Shown here in pieces: positions 31,347 to 37,663 of a stretch of DNA of 37,663 bases. Location: positions 1-37,663 of the IMG/VR virus record IMGVR_UViG_3300020470_000071; one strand, written 5' to 3'. The notes below the pieces were generated by a model. That model saw nothing but the letters and a program-made list of their open reading frames with translations. It did no database searches and was not told the origin of the DNA. Source of the stretch: a virus. Within the stretch, counting starts at the first letter, position 1, and each line of letters opens with the position of its first letter. A program made the translations under genes and the position numbers.

Positions 31347-31706
31347 ATGCAAATGCTTAATTCCAACATAACCAAAAGGGAGGAAGATAAGAATCAACAA
31401 CAACTCGGCATAAGTAATTGGTCTACGCATAAAACTAAATACCCTTTCGTTAAGGAGTTTAGCGAACTTATCTCTAACGTGTCCACTAAAATCTTAAAAA
31501 CAGTCTTATTGACACCAGAACAGGAAAATTTAGCACAATCCTTATGGGCAGCAAACAGAAGTAAACAGCAATCAGACAGTAGTTATAAACCAAAAATTAG
31601 CACTCTTAGAGAGTATTACGAAAGAGTTCTACTATTGGATCACAAAAAACAATGGGACGATCATGAAAAATCCGCTACTATCTATGAAGACAGCCATCTC
31701 GAATGA
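31347..31706 (+). CDS. hypothetical protein
   Basis: 119 residues, charged and helical (STLREYYERVLLLDHKKQWD). Divergent from the DUF4214 gene at 31297 with only 49 bases between, so promoters are shared or internal. Overlaps the next gene by four bases (ATGA). Start could be this ATG or the one six bases later. No family recognised. Confidence 0.6.
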   Translation: MQMLNSNITKREEDKNQQQLGISNWSTHKTKYPFVKEFSELISNVSTKILKTVLLTPEQENLAQSLWAANRSKQQSDSSYKPKISTLREYYERVLLLDHKKQWDDHEKSATIYEDSHLE

Positions 31707-32296
31707 CAATAATTAATAACGAGGATTGGCTCCAAGTCTTAGAAAATACCGATTACGAACCAATAGAAAATGAAAATAATACATATCAGAGCTACAGATT
31801 CGTAGACCTAGACATAGATTCTGTCACTACTGAAAATTATGCTGAAAAATTAATGCCTTCCTTAGTGGAGCAAATAGAAATGTTTATACCTCCGTCTGGT
31901 AGTTTTAGAAGTCCTGATTTACGACGATATTTAGAACTTATACGAGGTTATGAAACTAGTACAACTGATCTAATGCTAGGTTTATCTTTAGCAGATCAAA
32001 TTCGCCTTACATTTAGTGATATGAGAACAAGCACTATTTGTGATCGTTATCCTGAAATCAATTTAGCTGAAAAAAGAAGATACAGGTGTGTAGCAGAATA
32101 TTTAATTAGACAAGGTGAACTAACAAAATTAAGAGATGCAAATGGAAAATTGATTAAAAAGATTGGAAATATGCAAAAAGCTGTTGTTTTATATAAACCT
32201 TTACCGAAATTACTAGAAACTTTAAAGAAATCAGGATTAGGACATTTAGTTAAATCAGTACCAAAAGCTAATGCTGTAAAAACAGAGAAAACTTGA
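31703..32296 (+). CDS. hypothetical protein with possible winged helix
   Basis: 197 residues. The segment at about 100-165 (LTFSDMRTSTICDRYPEINL then RYRCVAEYLIRQGELTKLRD) resembles a winged-helix with helix-strand-turn, and the C-terminus is basic. The N-terminus is acidic. A DNA-binding regulator is possible. Coupled by ATGA to the preceding gene. Confidence 0.55.
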   Translation: MTIINNEDWLQVLENTDYEPIENENNTYQSYRFVDLDIDSVTTENYAEKLMPSLVEQIEMFIPPSGSFRSPDLRRYLELIRGYETSTTDLMLGLSLADQIRLTFSDMRTSTICDRYPEINLAEKRRYRCVAEYLIRQGELTKLRDANGKLIKKIGNMQKAVVLYKPLPKLLETLKKSGLGHLVKSVPKANAVKTEKT

Positions 32297-32321
32297 TACA
32301 CTAAATTAACTAGAGGATTCT

Positions 32322-32723
32322 ATGACTAGCAGAAGAAACAAATTACTCCTAAAAATGTTGGGAACAACTACAGGAGAAACAGAAGAAAAATTATTAAAGT
32401 TATCAATTGAAAGAATAATTGCTGATCAAGCCGAGTTTTATAAGAAATTTTATAAAAATGAAGGTCCAGGAGCAATGGTATTTATGCCACAGAAAAAAGA
32501 TGAAGATAGTATGTTCTATTTAACCGTTGATTTACTAATAAAAGCAGTAAATGATGCAAATAGTAGAGAATTAGGAGGAGTAGAGCATTTAAGAAAAGCA
32601 ATCTCATTAGCTGAATCTTTAGACCCTGAGAAAGAAGCTTTATTTATCCTTCAAGATAAGGATGATATACAACTATTTCACTTTAAAACAGACGAAGAAA
32701 ACCCTAGTCTTCTACAAATGTGA
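32322..32723 (+). CDS. hypothetical protein
   Basis: 133 residues with Shine-Dalgarno AGAGGA five bases before ATG. Helical N-terminal half, alpha/beta C-terminal half. Its stop overlaps the next GTG start. No family recognised. Confidence 0.65.
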   Translation: MTSRRNKLLLKMLGTTTGETEEKLLKLSIERIIADQAEFYKKFYKNEGPGAMVFMPQKKDEDSMFYLTVDLLIKAVNDANSRELGGVEHLRKAISLAESLDPEKEALFILQDKDDIQLFHFKTDEENPSLLQM

Positions 32724-33346
32724 AAAAGCGTAAGCTCACATGGGCTAATTACCGAGTTATTCTCGGAAGAATTGAACATATTGAATATGATTGGTTAACA
32801 CCAGCTGAATATATACCTTACATATCGGCGTTATTAGGAGATATTGATCTCGATCCGTGCTCCACACATAATGCTAATAGTCAATTTTTACGGGCTAGAA
32901 AAATTTATACATTAAAAGAAGACGGATTAAATATACAAGAACCTTGGACTGGAACAACTTATCTATTTCCACCTACTTATGGTAGATGTTCCTTTAGCAA
33001 AGAAAGAGGAACATGGAGATGGAGTAAAAAAGCTGGAGTAGCTGCAAAAGCTCCATCAGTTATATGGTTTCAACGCCTAATTCGAGAATGGAAATTAAGA
33101 AATATACCTGAAGCTCTCTGTTATACGATTTACCCAGAAATGATGAGAATCTTACCAGAAATGTGGGATTATCCAGTCTGCATACCAACAGATAGACCTA
33201 ATACTATTCATGGAAAAGGATTCTTTACTCTTAAATCTCCTATATATTGGGGCTATTTTATATATTTACCAAAGTTAGAACATGGGTTTCAACAGGCAGA
33301 TAGATTTAAAGAAATATTCTCACATATTGGAAAGGTAATTTGTTAA
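32720..33346 (+). CDS. phage Dam-like adenine methyltransferase, altered motif
   Basis: 208 residues, GTG start overlapping the previous stop. The phage Dam family signature is present: EYDWLTPAEYIPYISALLG, then DIDLDPCSTHNANSQFLRAR and YTLKEDGLNIQEPWTG. The catalytic loop, NPPY in active members, reads FPPTYG here (motif IV region of N6-adenine methyltransferases). The SAM-binding part looks kept. Active enzymes methylate adenine, often against restriction; this one may be inactive or changed in specificity. Ends in a four-base overlap with the convergent gene. Confidence 0.7.
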   Translation: MKKRKLTWANYRVILGRIEHIEYDWLTPAEYIPYISALLGDIDLDPCSTHNANSQFLRARKIYTLKEDGLNIQEPWTGTTYLFPPTYGRCSFSKERGTWRWSKKAGVAAKAPSVIWFQRLIREWKLRNIPEALCYTIYPEMMRILPEMWDYPVCIPTDRPNTIHGKGFFTLKSPIYWGYFIYLPKLEHGFQQADRFKEIFSHIGKVIC

Positions 33347-33501
33347 CCTTTGAAAGGACGAGGCCAGTCAGTAGCTCGTAAATTGTTAACATAACCACGT
33401 AAAAATCTTAAACCTTCAGTATTATCTACTGTGTGACGATGACCACGTAAGCCTTCGTAGCGTTCGTCAACGTTATAATCTTGGCTAAACTGGGGATTCA
33501 T
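33343..33501 (-). CDS. small hypothetical protein
   Basis: 52 residues from Met at 33501 (MNPQFSQDYNVDERYEGLRG...), rich in Arg, Asn and aromatic residues, ending DWPRPFKG. Single reverse-strand gene wedged between + strand genes, sharing TTAA with the stop at 33346. No family recognised. Confidence 0.55.
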   Translation of the reverse strand: MNPQFSQDYNVDERYEGLRGHRHTVDNTEGLRFLRGYVNNLRATDWPRPFKG

Positions 33502-33525
33502 ACTTATATTGTATTGGAACCGAAT

Positions 33526-33828
33526 ATGACGATGACAAAGACGCAAGAAGAAATTTCTGCAGTTTGTAATGACATAAAAGAACTTCTTCTATATAAAAAT
33601 AAACAATATGGTGATTCAGCATTAAACCCGTCAAGAATATTTAGTAAAGCAAGTGCTGTAGAACAACTTCTCGTAAGAATTGACGATAAATTAAACAGAA
33701 TTAAAAAAGGTGCTGGTTTAGTTGGAGAAGATGAAGATGTAATACAAGACTTGATCGGATATTTAGTTCTGCTTAAAATAGGTTTAAAGCACCAACAGGC
33801 TGAAACAAATGGATTACGAAGTAATTAA
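33526..33828 (+). CDS. DUF1599 / Nmad1-like protein
   Basis: 100 residues from ATG 33526. The sequence KELLLYKNKQYGDSALNPSR, then RIDDKLNRIKKG and DVIQDLIGYLVLLKIGL, follows the DUF1599 pattern: Lys-x-x-Tyr-Gly, a Lys-Leu-x-Arg-Ile helix, and Asp-x-x-x-Asp-Leu-Ile. This family (also called nucleotide modification associated domain 1) sits with DNA-base modification genes in several phages and belongs to the MazG-like helical fold group. An acidic metal site is implied by the Asp/Glu positions. Confidence 0.7.
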   Translation: MTMTKTQEEISAVCNDIKELLLYKNKQYGDSALNPSRIFSKASAVEQLLVRIDDKLNRIKKGAGLVGEDEDVIQDLIGYLVLLKIGLKHQQAETNGLRSN

Positions 33829-34189
33829 AGAAGCTTATAAAAATGAGCCAGAACTTCAGTTAGTTGATGCATTAGATCTTCTTAGTCGAGATCCTGTTGC
33901 CGCTTCGGAGATCCTAGACTACGTGGCTTCTCGTTCCAATAACGAAAAAACCGACGTACAACCTCTTGAGACGGGTCCCACTGAAGTAACTTTTTCTCAA
34001 GATATTCAATTGCTTTCAGCTGATTGGGTGCCCCAGTATAAGTCTCAGGGAGATTTAATAAACATCTCTTGGAGTGACACCGATGAGGAACAAACGTTGG
34101 AATTGTCTTGTCAGGGGCCAGATACATATCCAGTTCCGTTCGACGTTGAGCTACCATCAAATCTCCACCTGAACACCACAACCGATTGA
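33809..34189 (+). CDS. hypothetical protein, antisense overlap
   Basis: 126 residues; the start overlaps the preceding gene by 20 bases. The N-terminal 50 residues (MDYEVIKEAYKNEPELQLVD) look helical and real. From 33882 on, it runs antisense to the C-terminal part of the lysozyme-like gene for 308 bases. The frame is probably genuine at least at its N-terminal end; the C-terminal half is acidic and less convincing. Confidence 0.5.
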   Translation: MDYEVIKEAYKNEPELQLVDALDLLSRDPVAASEILDYVASRSNNEKTDVQPLETGPTEVTFSQDIQLLSADWVPQYKSQGDLINISWSDTDEEQTLELSCQGPDTYPVPFDVELPSNLHLNTTTD

Positions 34190-34628
34190 TAAAAGGACTC
34201 CACTCACGAATTATTGCTGTCTTAGTAGCGTGAGTATTGATTAACTCTAGAAGACGACAGGTTTTTAAAGAACTAATACCAATACTAAAAGCAAAACTAA
34301 GAATAGCTGCCTTTCTATTTCTATTTAGTGGGACAAATACATACTGAGAAACTAGATCCGAAAACTCTTTTAAATCCTCTTCTAATTGATTATTAACTTC
34401 CTCTTCAGTAGCTATATCATTAGGTCCTAAATAACTTTTACCTAATTTTTTACTTCCATAACCAATACGCCATATATCTTCTCCATAGTCCCTATACGCT
34501 GCATAACGACCCATACTGAGGTCAGTACGGGGTGCGTTATAACTTTTAATAAGATTAATTCCTTTTCTAGTTAAAAAAGGATGTTCTTTCCAACTTTCTT
34601 TTAACTTAGTTTTTTTATGGGACGTCAA
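33882..34628 (-). CDS. GH24 lysozyme-like protein, degenerate
   Basis: 248 residues, TTG start overlapping the previous gene's stop. Residues 18-172 follow the T4-type (GH24) lysozyme layout: GINLIKSY, YAAYRDYGEDIWRIGYGS, then FVPLNRNRKAAILSFAFSIG and VAQRRTELDMYL. The Asp of YRDYG is present. The position of the catalytic Glu reads Asn (SYNAP), and the Thr of the usual WTIGYG reads Arg, both by eye. Residues 173-248 (CLLNLPETYTGAPNQLKAIE) are an extra tail. It may be a structural relative rather than an active enzyme. A second, truncated GH24 is in the gene at 36527. Confidence 0.75.
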   Translation of the reverse strand: MTSHKKTKLKESWKEHPFLTRKGINLIKSYNAPRTDLSMGRYAAYRDYGEDIWRIGYGSKKLGKSYLGPNDIATEEEVNNQLEEDLKEFSDLVSQYVFVPLNRNRKAAILSFAFSIGISSLKTCRLLELINTHATKTAIIREWSPFINRLWCSGGDLMVAQRRTELDMYLAPDKTIPTFVPHRCHSKRCLLNLPETYTGAPNQLKAIEYLEKKLLQWDPSQEVVRRFFRYWNEKPRSLGSPKRQQDLD

Positions 34629-34998
34629 CGCTGCCGTTATAACTTACTTCAGAGTACCCATCTAAAGTAAGCAACACAACATAATCTTTAGCTGCGTTAG
34701 TTACCGCAACTCCAACAGCACCTTTACCTTTACCATCTTTAGCTATGTTTGTAGCAACTTTATAGCCAGTAGCAGCACTACTTCCTGTGTAAGCATCTTC
34801 TTGAAAGATTTCCATGGTATTTACACCACTGGTTTTATCAAGCTTTACAATGATGTTTCCAGTTCCTCCTGGATTAACACGAAAAGCTCTAATAGCTTCT
34901 CCTGGATTACCTGATGACGTCGCACCAAGATAAGTAACTTCAGAGCCTGTATTGACACTAAATGTGTCTAAAGTGCCTTCAATAGTGCGAGTAGCCAT
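34615..34998 (-). CDS. beta-rich virion-like protein
   Basis: 127 residues, a beta-sandwich-like protein (DTFSVNTGSEVTYLGATS, GNIIVKLDKTSG, YVVLLTLDGYSEVSYNG). The composition resembles PPC-type or head-decoration domains. Overlaps the lysozyme-like gene by 14 bases. A virion role is inferred. Confidence 0.65.
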   Translation of the reverse strand: MATRTIEGTLDTFSVNTGSEVTYLGATSSGNPGEAIRAFRVNPGGTGNIIVKLDKTSGVNTMEIFQEDAYTGSSAATGYKVATNIAKDGKGKGAVGVAVTNAAKDYVVLLTLDGYSEVSYNGSVDVP

Positions 34999-35003
34999 AG
35001 TAT

Positions 35004-35219
35004 TTAAGAAACCTGTCCCATCGTGGAGATGTTGAATTTAATATCGGCATCAATGCCGTGATCTTTAAGAACGCCAAAAAACATTTGACGATCCATAGCT
35101 CTTTGATGGAGCATTTCGATAAAAGCTTCCTCTAAGTCGTCACGATCTAAATTTTGAATCGCTAGAGCAGTGGCGTGAATCTGAAATTCAACGTCCATTG
35201 GAAGCTCGATTGCATCCAT
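35004..35219 (-). CDS. nblA: NblA-like phycobilisome degradation protein
   Basis: 71 residues. The pattern LPMDVEFQIHATALAIQNLD, then REDL-type helix, EAFIEMLHQRAMDRQMFF and LKDHGI matches NblA: a conserved acidic-aromatic start, a helix ending in EL-RQ-M-R-N-Y, and a final L-KH. NblA is a small helical adaptor that directs the phycobilisome antenna to the Clp protease, and phage copies are known. If correct it frees amino acids from the host antenna and changes light capture. Residues after position 58 are longer than in most NblA. Family call by pattern only. Confidence 0.65.
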   Translation of the reverse strand: MDAIELPMDVEFQIHATALAIQNLDRDDLEEAFIEMLHQRAMDRQMFFGVLKDHGIDADIKFNISTMGQVS

Positions 35220-35271
35220 AAATAGCTAAAACCTTATAGTTATCTTACCAAGACTGAATTAAAGAGCAATA

Positions 35272-35394
35272 TTAATCGATAATGCGACGTACAGTAGTTA
35301 TTTTATGAATTTGTTCATCCTTTTTCAAATACAGTGAACTAACACCGTAAGTGCCTCCAAACATTATGAGGAAAGAAAGAATGGCTGGTTCCAT
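35272..35394 (-). CDS. small membrane-anchored protein
   Basis: 40 residues with one hydrophobic segment (AILSFLIMFGGTYGVSSLYL) and a basic C-terminus. The perfect Shine-Dalgarno AAGGAGGT at 35409-35402 lies eight bases before ATG, unusually strong for this window. That, and clean membrane topology, support it. Unknown function. Confidence 0.65.
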   Translation of the reverse strand: MEPAILSFLIMFGGTYGVSSLYLKKDEQIHKITTVRRIID

Positions 35395-35430
35395 TAGAAG
35401 TACCTCCTTATAAGGCTATTCTAGGATCAG

Positions 35431-35622
35431 TTACACACGTATAACGCCGTTAATTACTTTACCCTTAATATCATTTCTTTCCTGCCCTCGGAGTGCAGCA
35501 TCGCCTGTAGCAGGTAAATCTTGTGCAATACGCTCTGGAATCCAACGCTCTGGATTCTTTGTATATCTATCTAAAAAGTCTTTTGCAGGATCAACTGGAG
35601 ACCCATCCGATGGAGACATCAT
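35431..35622 (-). CDS. small hypothetical protein
   Basis: 63 residues from ATG 35622 (MMSPSDGSPVDPAKDFLDRY...), Pro/Asp-rich. An ATG three bases later is an alternative. Overlaps the HNH gene end by 32 bases. No family recognised. Confidence 0.55.
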   Translation of the reverse strand: MMSPSDGSPVDPAKDFLDRYTKNPERWIPERIAQDLPATGDAALRGQERNDIKGKVINGVIRV

Positions 35623-36001
35623 TTGCAATACACGGAATTTTCTTGTCCGTAGATAATATTGGTAAAGGGTAGAACTGCTGTTCCATCCAAGACTTTAGTC
35701 TAACAAATCTTTTTTCACAGTATTTTTTATTTTTTTCTGTATACCAATCTTCTAATAAAGTCGAAGCTTTCTCTTTATTACATTGAGAACAGCAACAACA
35801 CATATTTGCTCGAATATTATGACCACCCTTAAATTTAGGAACTATGTGGTCAATAGTTGCAGTATTTTCATCTAATGGCTTAGAACAATAGGCACATTCC
35901 CAGTGCCAGTCTCTAAATATTCGTTGTCTAAATTCATGTCGAGCATTTTTTGGAGTGAGAGAGATGAGGTTAAGTAAAAGATCATTCTCACAATGAATCA
36001 T
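35591..36001 (-). CDS. HNH endonuclease
   Basis: 136 residues from ATG 36001. Intact HNH core: CAYC (zinc), IDHIVPKFKGGHNIRANMC with the catalytic His, then CSQCNKEKAS. This is the form found in free-standing phage HNH nucleases, including ones near packaging genes. It could be a homing or packaging-associated nuclease. Unlike the protein at 28068, the HNH motif keeps its catalytic His. The remaining tail (VSIGWVSS) is plain. Confidence 0.85.
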   Translation of the reverse strand: MIHCENDLLLNLISLTPKNARHEFRQRIFRDWHWECAYCSKPLDENTATIDHIVPKFKGGHNIRANMCCCCSQCNKEKASTLLEDWYTEKNKKYCEKRFVRLKSWMEQQFYPLPILSTDKKIPCIANDVSIGWVSS

Positions 36002-36048
36002 CAAGTATTATGCAGCCATGAGAAAACTTTAGACTGCACAAACTTGCC

Positions 36049-36276
36049 TTAAAGCTGGTCAACTAAACTAATAGGCTCTTCATCAGCGGGATCATAGTCA
36101 GCTTCTTCTAAAAGCTTAAGTAAATAATAATGAACTTTCTCTGTAACCCAACGTAAATCTTCATCACTAATGTCACTAATAATGGCATCTAGTGATAATT
36201 CACGAGAAGGCATTCGTACATGATCTGCTAATAATTCTAAAGCTCTATATCGATTTCTGTTTAGTTCACCCAACAT
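36049..36276 (-). CDS. small helical protein
   Basis: 75 residues (MLGELNRNRYRALELLADHV...), two or three helices and an acidic end. Four bases before the next gene upstream, in a reverse-strand run. No family recognised. Confidence 0.6.
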   Translation of the reverse strand: MLGELNRNRYRALELLADHVRMPSRELSLDAIISDISDEDLRWVTEKVHYYLLKLLEEADYDPADEEPISLVDQL

Positions 36277-36280
36277 GGCT

Positions 36281-36487
36281 TTAAGAGGTTACATCCTCAG
36301 AATCAGTGGAATCACCAGTACCTTCTGCTTCTTGTTTCTGAATTGCTGCAAATTCAAGTGCTCCAAGAACTTTTAAATACTGTTCTTTTAGTCTAGACAT
36401 CTGTGCTTCAGTCTGCCTAATATTTTCCTCTAAACTTTGTTTTTGATCTTGTAGTTGATCTTCTAGAGATTTCACTTCTTCAGACAT
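36281..36487 (-). CDS. coiled-coil protein
   Basis: 68 residues, a long coiled coil (SLEDQLQDQKQSLEENIRQT) and a Ser/Thr/Asp-rich tail. Possibly oligomerises. Adjacent to the helical gene at 36049 by four bases. Function unknown. Confidence 0.6.
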   Translation of the reverse strand: MSEEVKSLEDQLQDQKQSLEENIRQTEAQMSRLKEQYLKVLGALEFAAIQKQEAEGTGDSTDSEDVTS

Positions 36488-36526
36488 TGATAAAAATTAA
36501 AACGTCACATAGGAGAATAATATCCC

Positions 36527-37663
36527 TTAATCTTTAACCGTATCTATATATTCTCGAAAATTAGTCCAACACCAACCTGTAGCACCTCCAGCGAGGAAAA
36601 GTCGTCGATTAAAATGCTCATATTTGTATTTAACATTCTTACCAGCTACTGCACTTCTATCCTTCCAACCTCCATTAATTAAATCTAATTCCCCAAAGGG
36701 GTCTTGAACTAACCAATAATCATAACCATACCCAGTAATTACGACATAGTGCGCTCCACCTACAGGATTATCAATATGTTTTTTGGAAATAACACTAGCA
36801 ATAACTGGTAAACCTTTTTTTATGTTGTCCTTAATATCTTCAGAATCTACTGACTGATTAAAAGTAGCTGTATAACCTAAAGTCTTTATTGATTGGAGAT
36901 GTGCATCACGAGAACCATTGGAACCACGCTTATTAAGTAAGTTGATATAGTCATTAACACCATTAATACCCTTTGCATCAAGATATTTCAAGACCATAGA
37001 CATACAAAATGCTTGACTTCTTCTCCATCCTTTTATTTCTTCCTCATTAAAATATTCATAAGGAAATTCTCTCAAATAAGTTAGGTCAGCATCTGAAGCA
37101 TATGGTTGAACTGAAATCTCAGTTTTTAAACCTTTCCAATGATCGTCGTATACCCACCATTTACCTAAACCAAATCCAAGCTCTAAAAAAGTATGGTTAT
37201 CTTCACGCTCTAAAACGTAACAACGACGGATCGCTCTACCTCCATAAACTTTGGCTTTCTCATCTGATTCAAGACGAATAGCTGGTAGAGGTCTTTTCTT
37301 TAACCAAGTATTATTTTTAGACGTCATTGAGACCCAACCCCATTTATATTCTGGAGGTTTTTGACAAAATAGTTCTAATTCAGCTGCACGGCGTCTAGAA
37401 AGTCCCTGAAAGACTTGATTACCTTCTTTATTCCATTTATGCAGTTCTTCTTTAGCGACCTCTGAGGGGTCTTCTAGGTCGTTTATACGTTTTAGTAACT
37501 TTGAATTAGCAAGTTTCTCAACACCTATATTTGAAGCAAACGAAAATAAAGCATCAAATTGATTTTGATTTACAGGTGCTGTAATTAATTGACTAACTTC
37601 TTTTTCTAATGTCTTTATAGATTCTTGTGATAAAGGAGCACCTTCAAAAAGACGGATAGTATC
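36527..37663 (-). CDS. GH24-C39 fusion endolysin, 5' partial
   Basis: The frame is open to the window edge, so the N-terminus is missing; the Met at 37327 is internal. The first 112 visible codons (37663-37328) are the second half of a T4-type lysozyme: NQFDALFSFASNIGVEKLAN, then LSRRRAAELELF. An SH3-like linker follows (about 37290-37110). Then a C39-type cysteine peptidase: Cys in SQAFCMSMVLKYL (36 nt upstream of 36970), His in GGAHYVVITGYGYDYW (near 36751), Asp in VQDPFGE (near 36703). So a muramidase-like half is joined to a peptide-cleaving half, a two-activity endolysin for host lysis. Confidence 0.85.
   Translation of the reverse strand, partial: DTIRLFEGAPLSQESIKTLEKEVSQLITAPVNQNQFDALFSFASNIGVEKLANSKLLKRINDLEDPSEVAKEELHKWNKEGNQVFQGLSRRRAAELELFCQKPPEYKWGWVSMTSKNNTWLKKRPLPAIRLESDEKAKVYGGRAIRRCYVLEREDNHTFLELGFGLGKWWVYDDHWKGLKTEISVQPYASDADLTYLREFPYEYFNEEEIKGWRRSQAFCMSMVLKYLDAKGINGVNDYINLLNKRGSNGSRDAHLQSIKTLGYTATFNQSVDSEDIKDNIKKGLPVIASVISKKHIDNPVGGAHYVVITGYGYDYWLVQDPFGELDLINGGWKDRSAVAGKNVKYKYEHFNRRLFLAGGATGWCWTNFREYIDTVKD

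Noticed and set aside
36527-37327. A complete C39 peptidase gene starting at 37327
   Set aside because: The frame continues upstream to the window edge and encodes a recognisable lysozyme C-terminal half, so the Met at 37327 is internal.
1-37663. Window ends as true genome ends (both begin GATAC when read inwards)
   Set aside because: Both edge genes are truncated and the short shared GATAC may be chance; no direct terminal repeat is visible inside the window.
1-37663. CRISPR arrays, insertion sequences and integrase
   Set aside because: No regularly spaced repeats, no transposase-like frame and no tyrosine or serine recombinase signature were seen on either strand.

Overview
This window is a stretch of a tailed double-stranded DNA phage of marine cyanobacteria (a cyanophage). 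The main evidence is a set of genes these phages take from their hosts: a full-length psbA (photosystem II D1), three consecutive high-light-inducible (hli) genes, an NblA-like antenna-degradation protein, a PsbN-like membrane protein and a DUF4278 protein. They sit among phage replication, tail and lysis genes. The DNA is AT-rich, genes are short and tightly packed, and many starts overlap the preceding stop (TAATG, ATGA). No integrase, tRNA, CRISPR array, terminase, portal, major capsid or RNA polymerase gene is visible, so this is only part of the genome. An NblA-like gene suits a host with phycobilisomes (Synechococcus-like), but that is inference.

Layout. 1-3246 (+): a 5'-truncated DUF4214 repeat protein opening on a GATACA tandem repeat, a one-domain DUF4214 protein, and a run of small genes including a ribbon-helix-helix-like protein and a DUF6496 protein. 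3190-5180: two reverse-strand moron-like genes, psbA and a DUF4278 gene, each with its own rho-independent terminator, around a small secreted protein. The psbA leader can form a pseudoknot. 5031-5112 can fold into a three-way-junction RNA. 5181-18570 (mostly +): replication block with family A DNA polymerase, a two-OB-fold single-strand-binding protein, a Gp157-like protein, a Cas4/RecB-like PD-(D/E)XK nuclease and a primase-polymerase/SF3 helicase, followed by a secreted porin-like protein and the three hli genes. 18567-27461 (-): tail block with three large fibre or adhesin proteins, a tail assembly chaperone-like protein, a 2OG-Fe(II) oxygenase-like protein and a PsbN-like or holin-like protein.

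27674-28067 holds no gene. It carries a two-copy long repeat with inverted arms and scattered GGGTGT motifs, directly upstream of an unusual protein (28068-29174) with two HNH-like zinc modules that lack the first HNH histidine, a helix-turn-helix and a zinc ribbon. 29119-33828 mixes virion-like proteins (one with DUF4214) with a Dam-like methyltransferase whose catalytic motif is altered and a DUF1599-like protein. 33882-37663 (-) carries a degenerate GH24 lysozyme-like protein, small genes including the NblA-like one, an intact HNH endonuclease and a 5'-truncated GH24-C39 fusion endolysin.

The genes imply a T7-like polymerase working with a siphovirus-style primase-helicase set, host photosynthesis reprogramming (D1 replacement, Hli protection, phycobilisome dismantling), variable receptor-binding fibres and a two-activity lysin. 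Coding strand switches 17 times. Four convergent pairs share exactly four bases at their stops, and two convergent pairs overlap by 170 and 308 bases.
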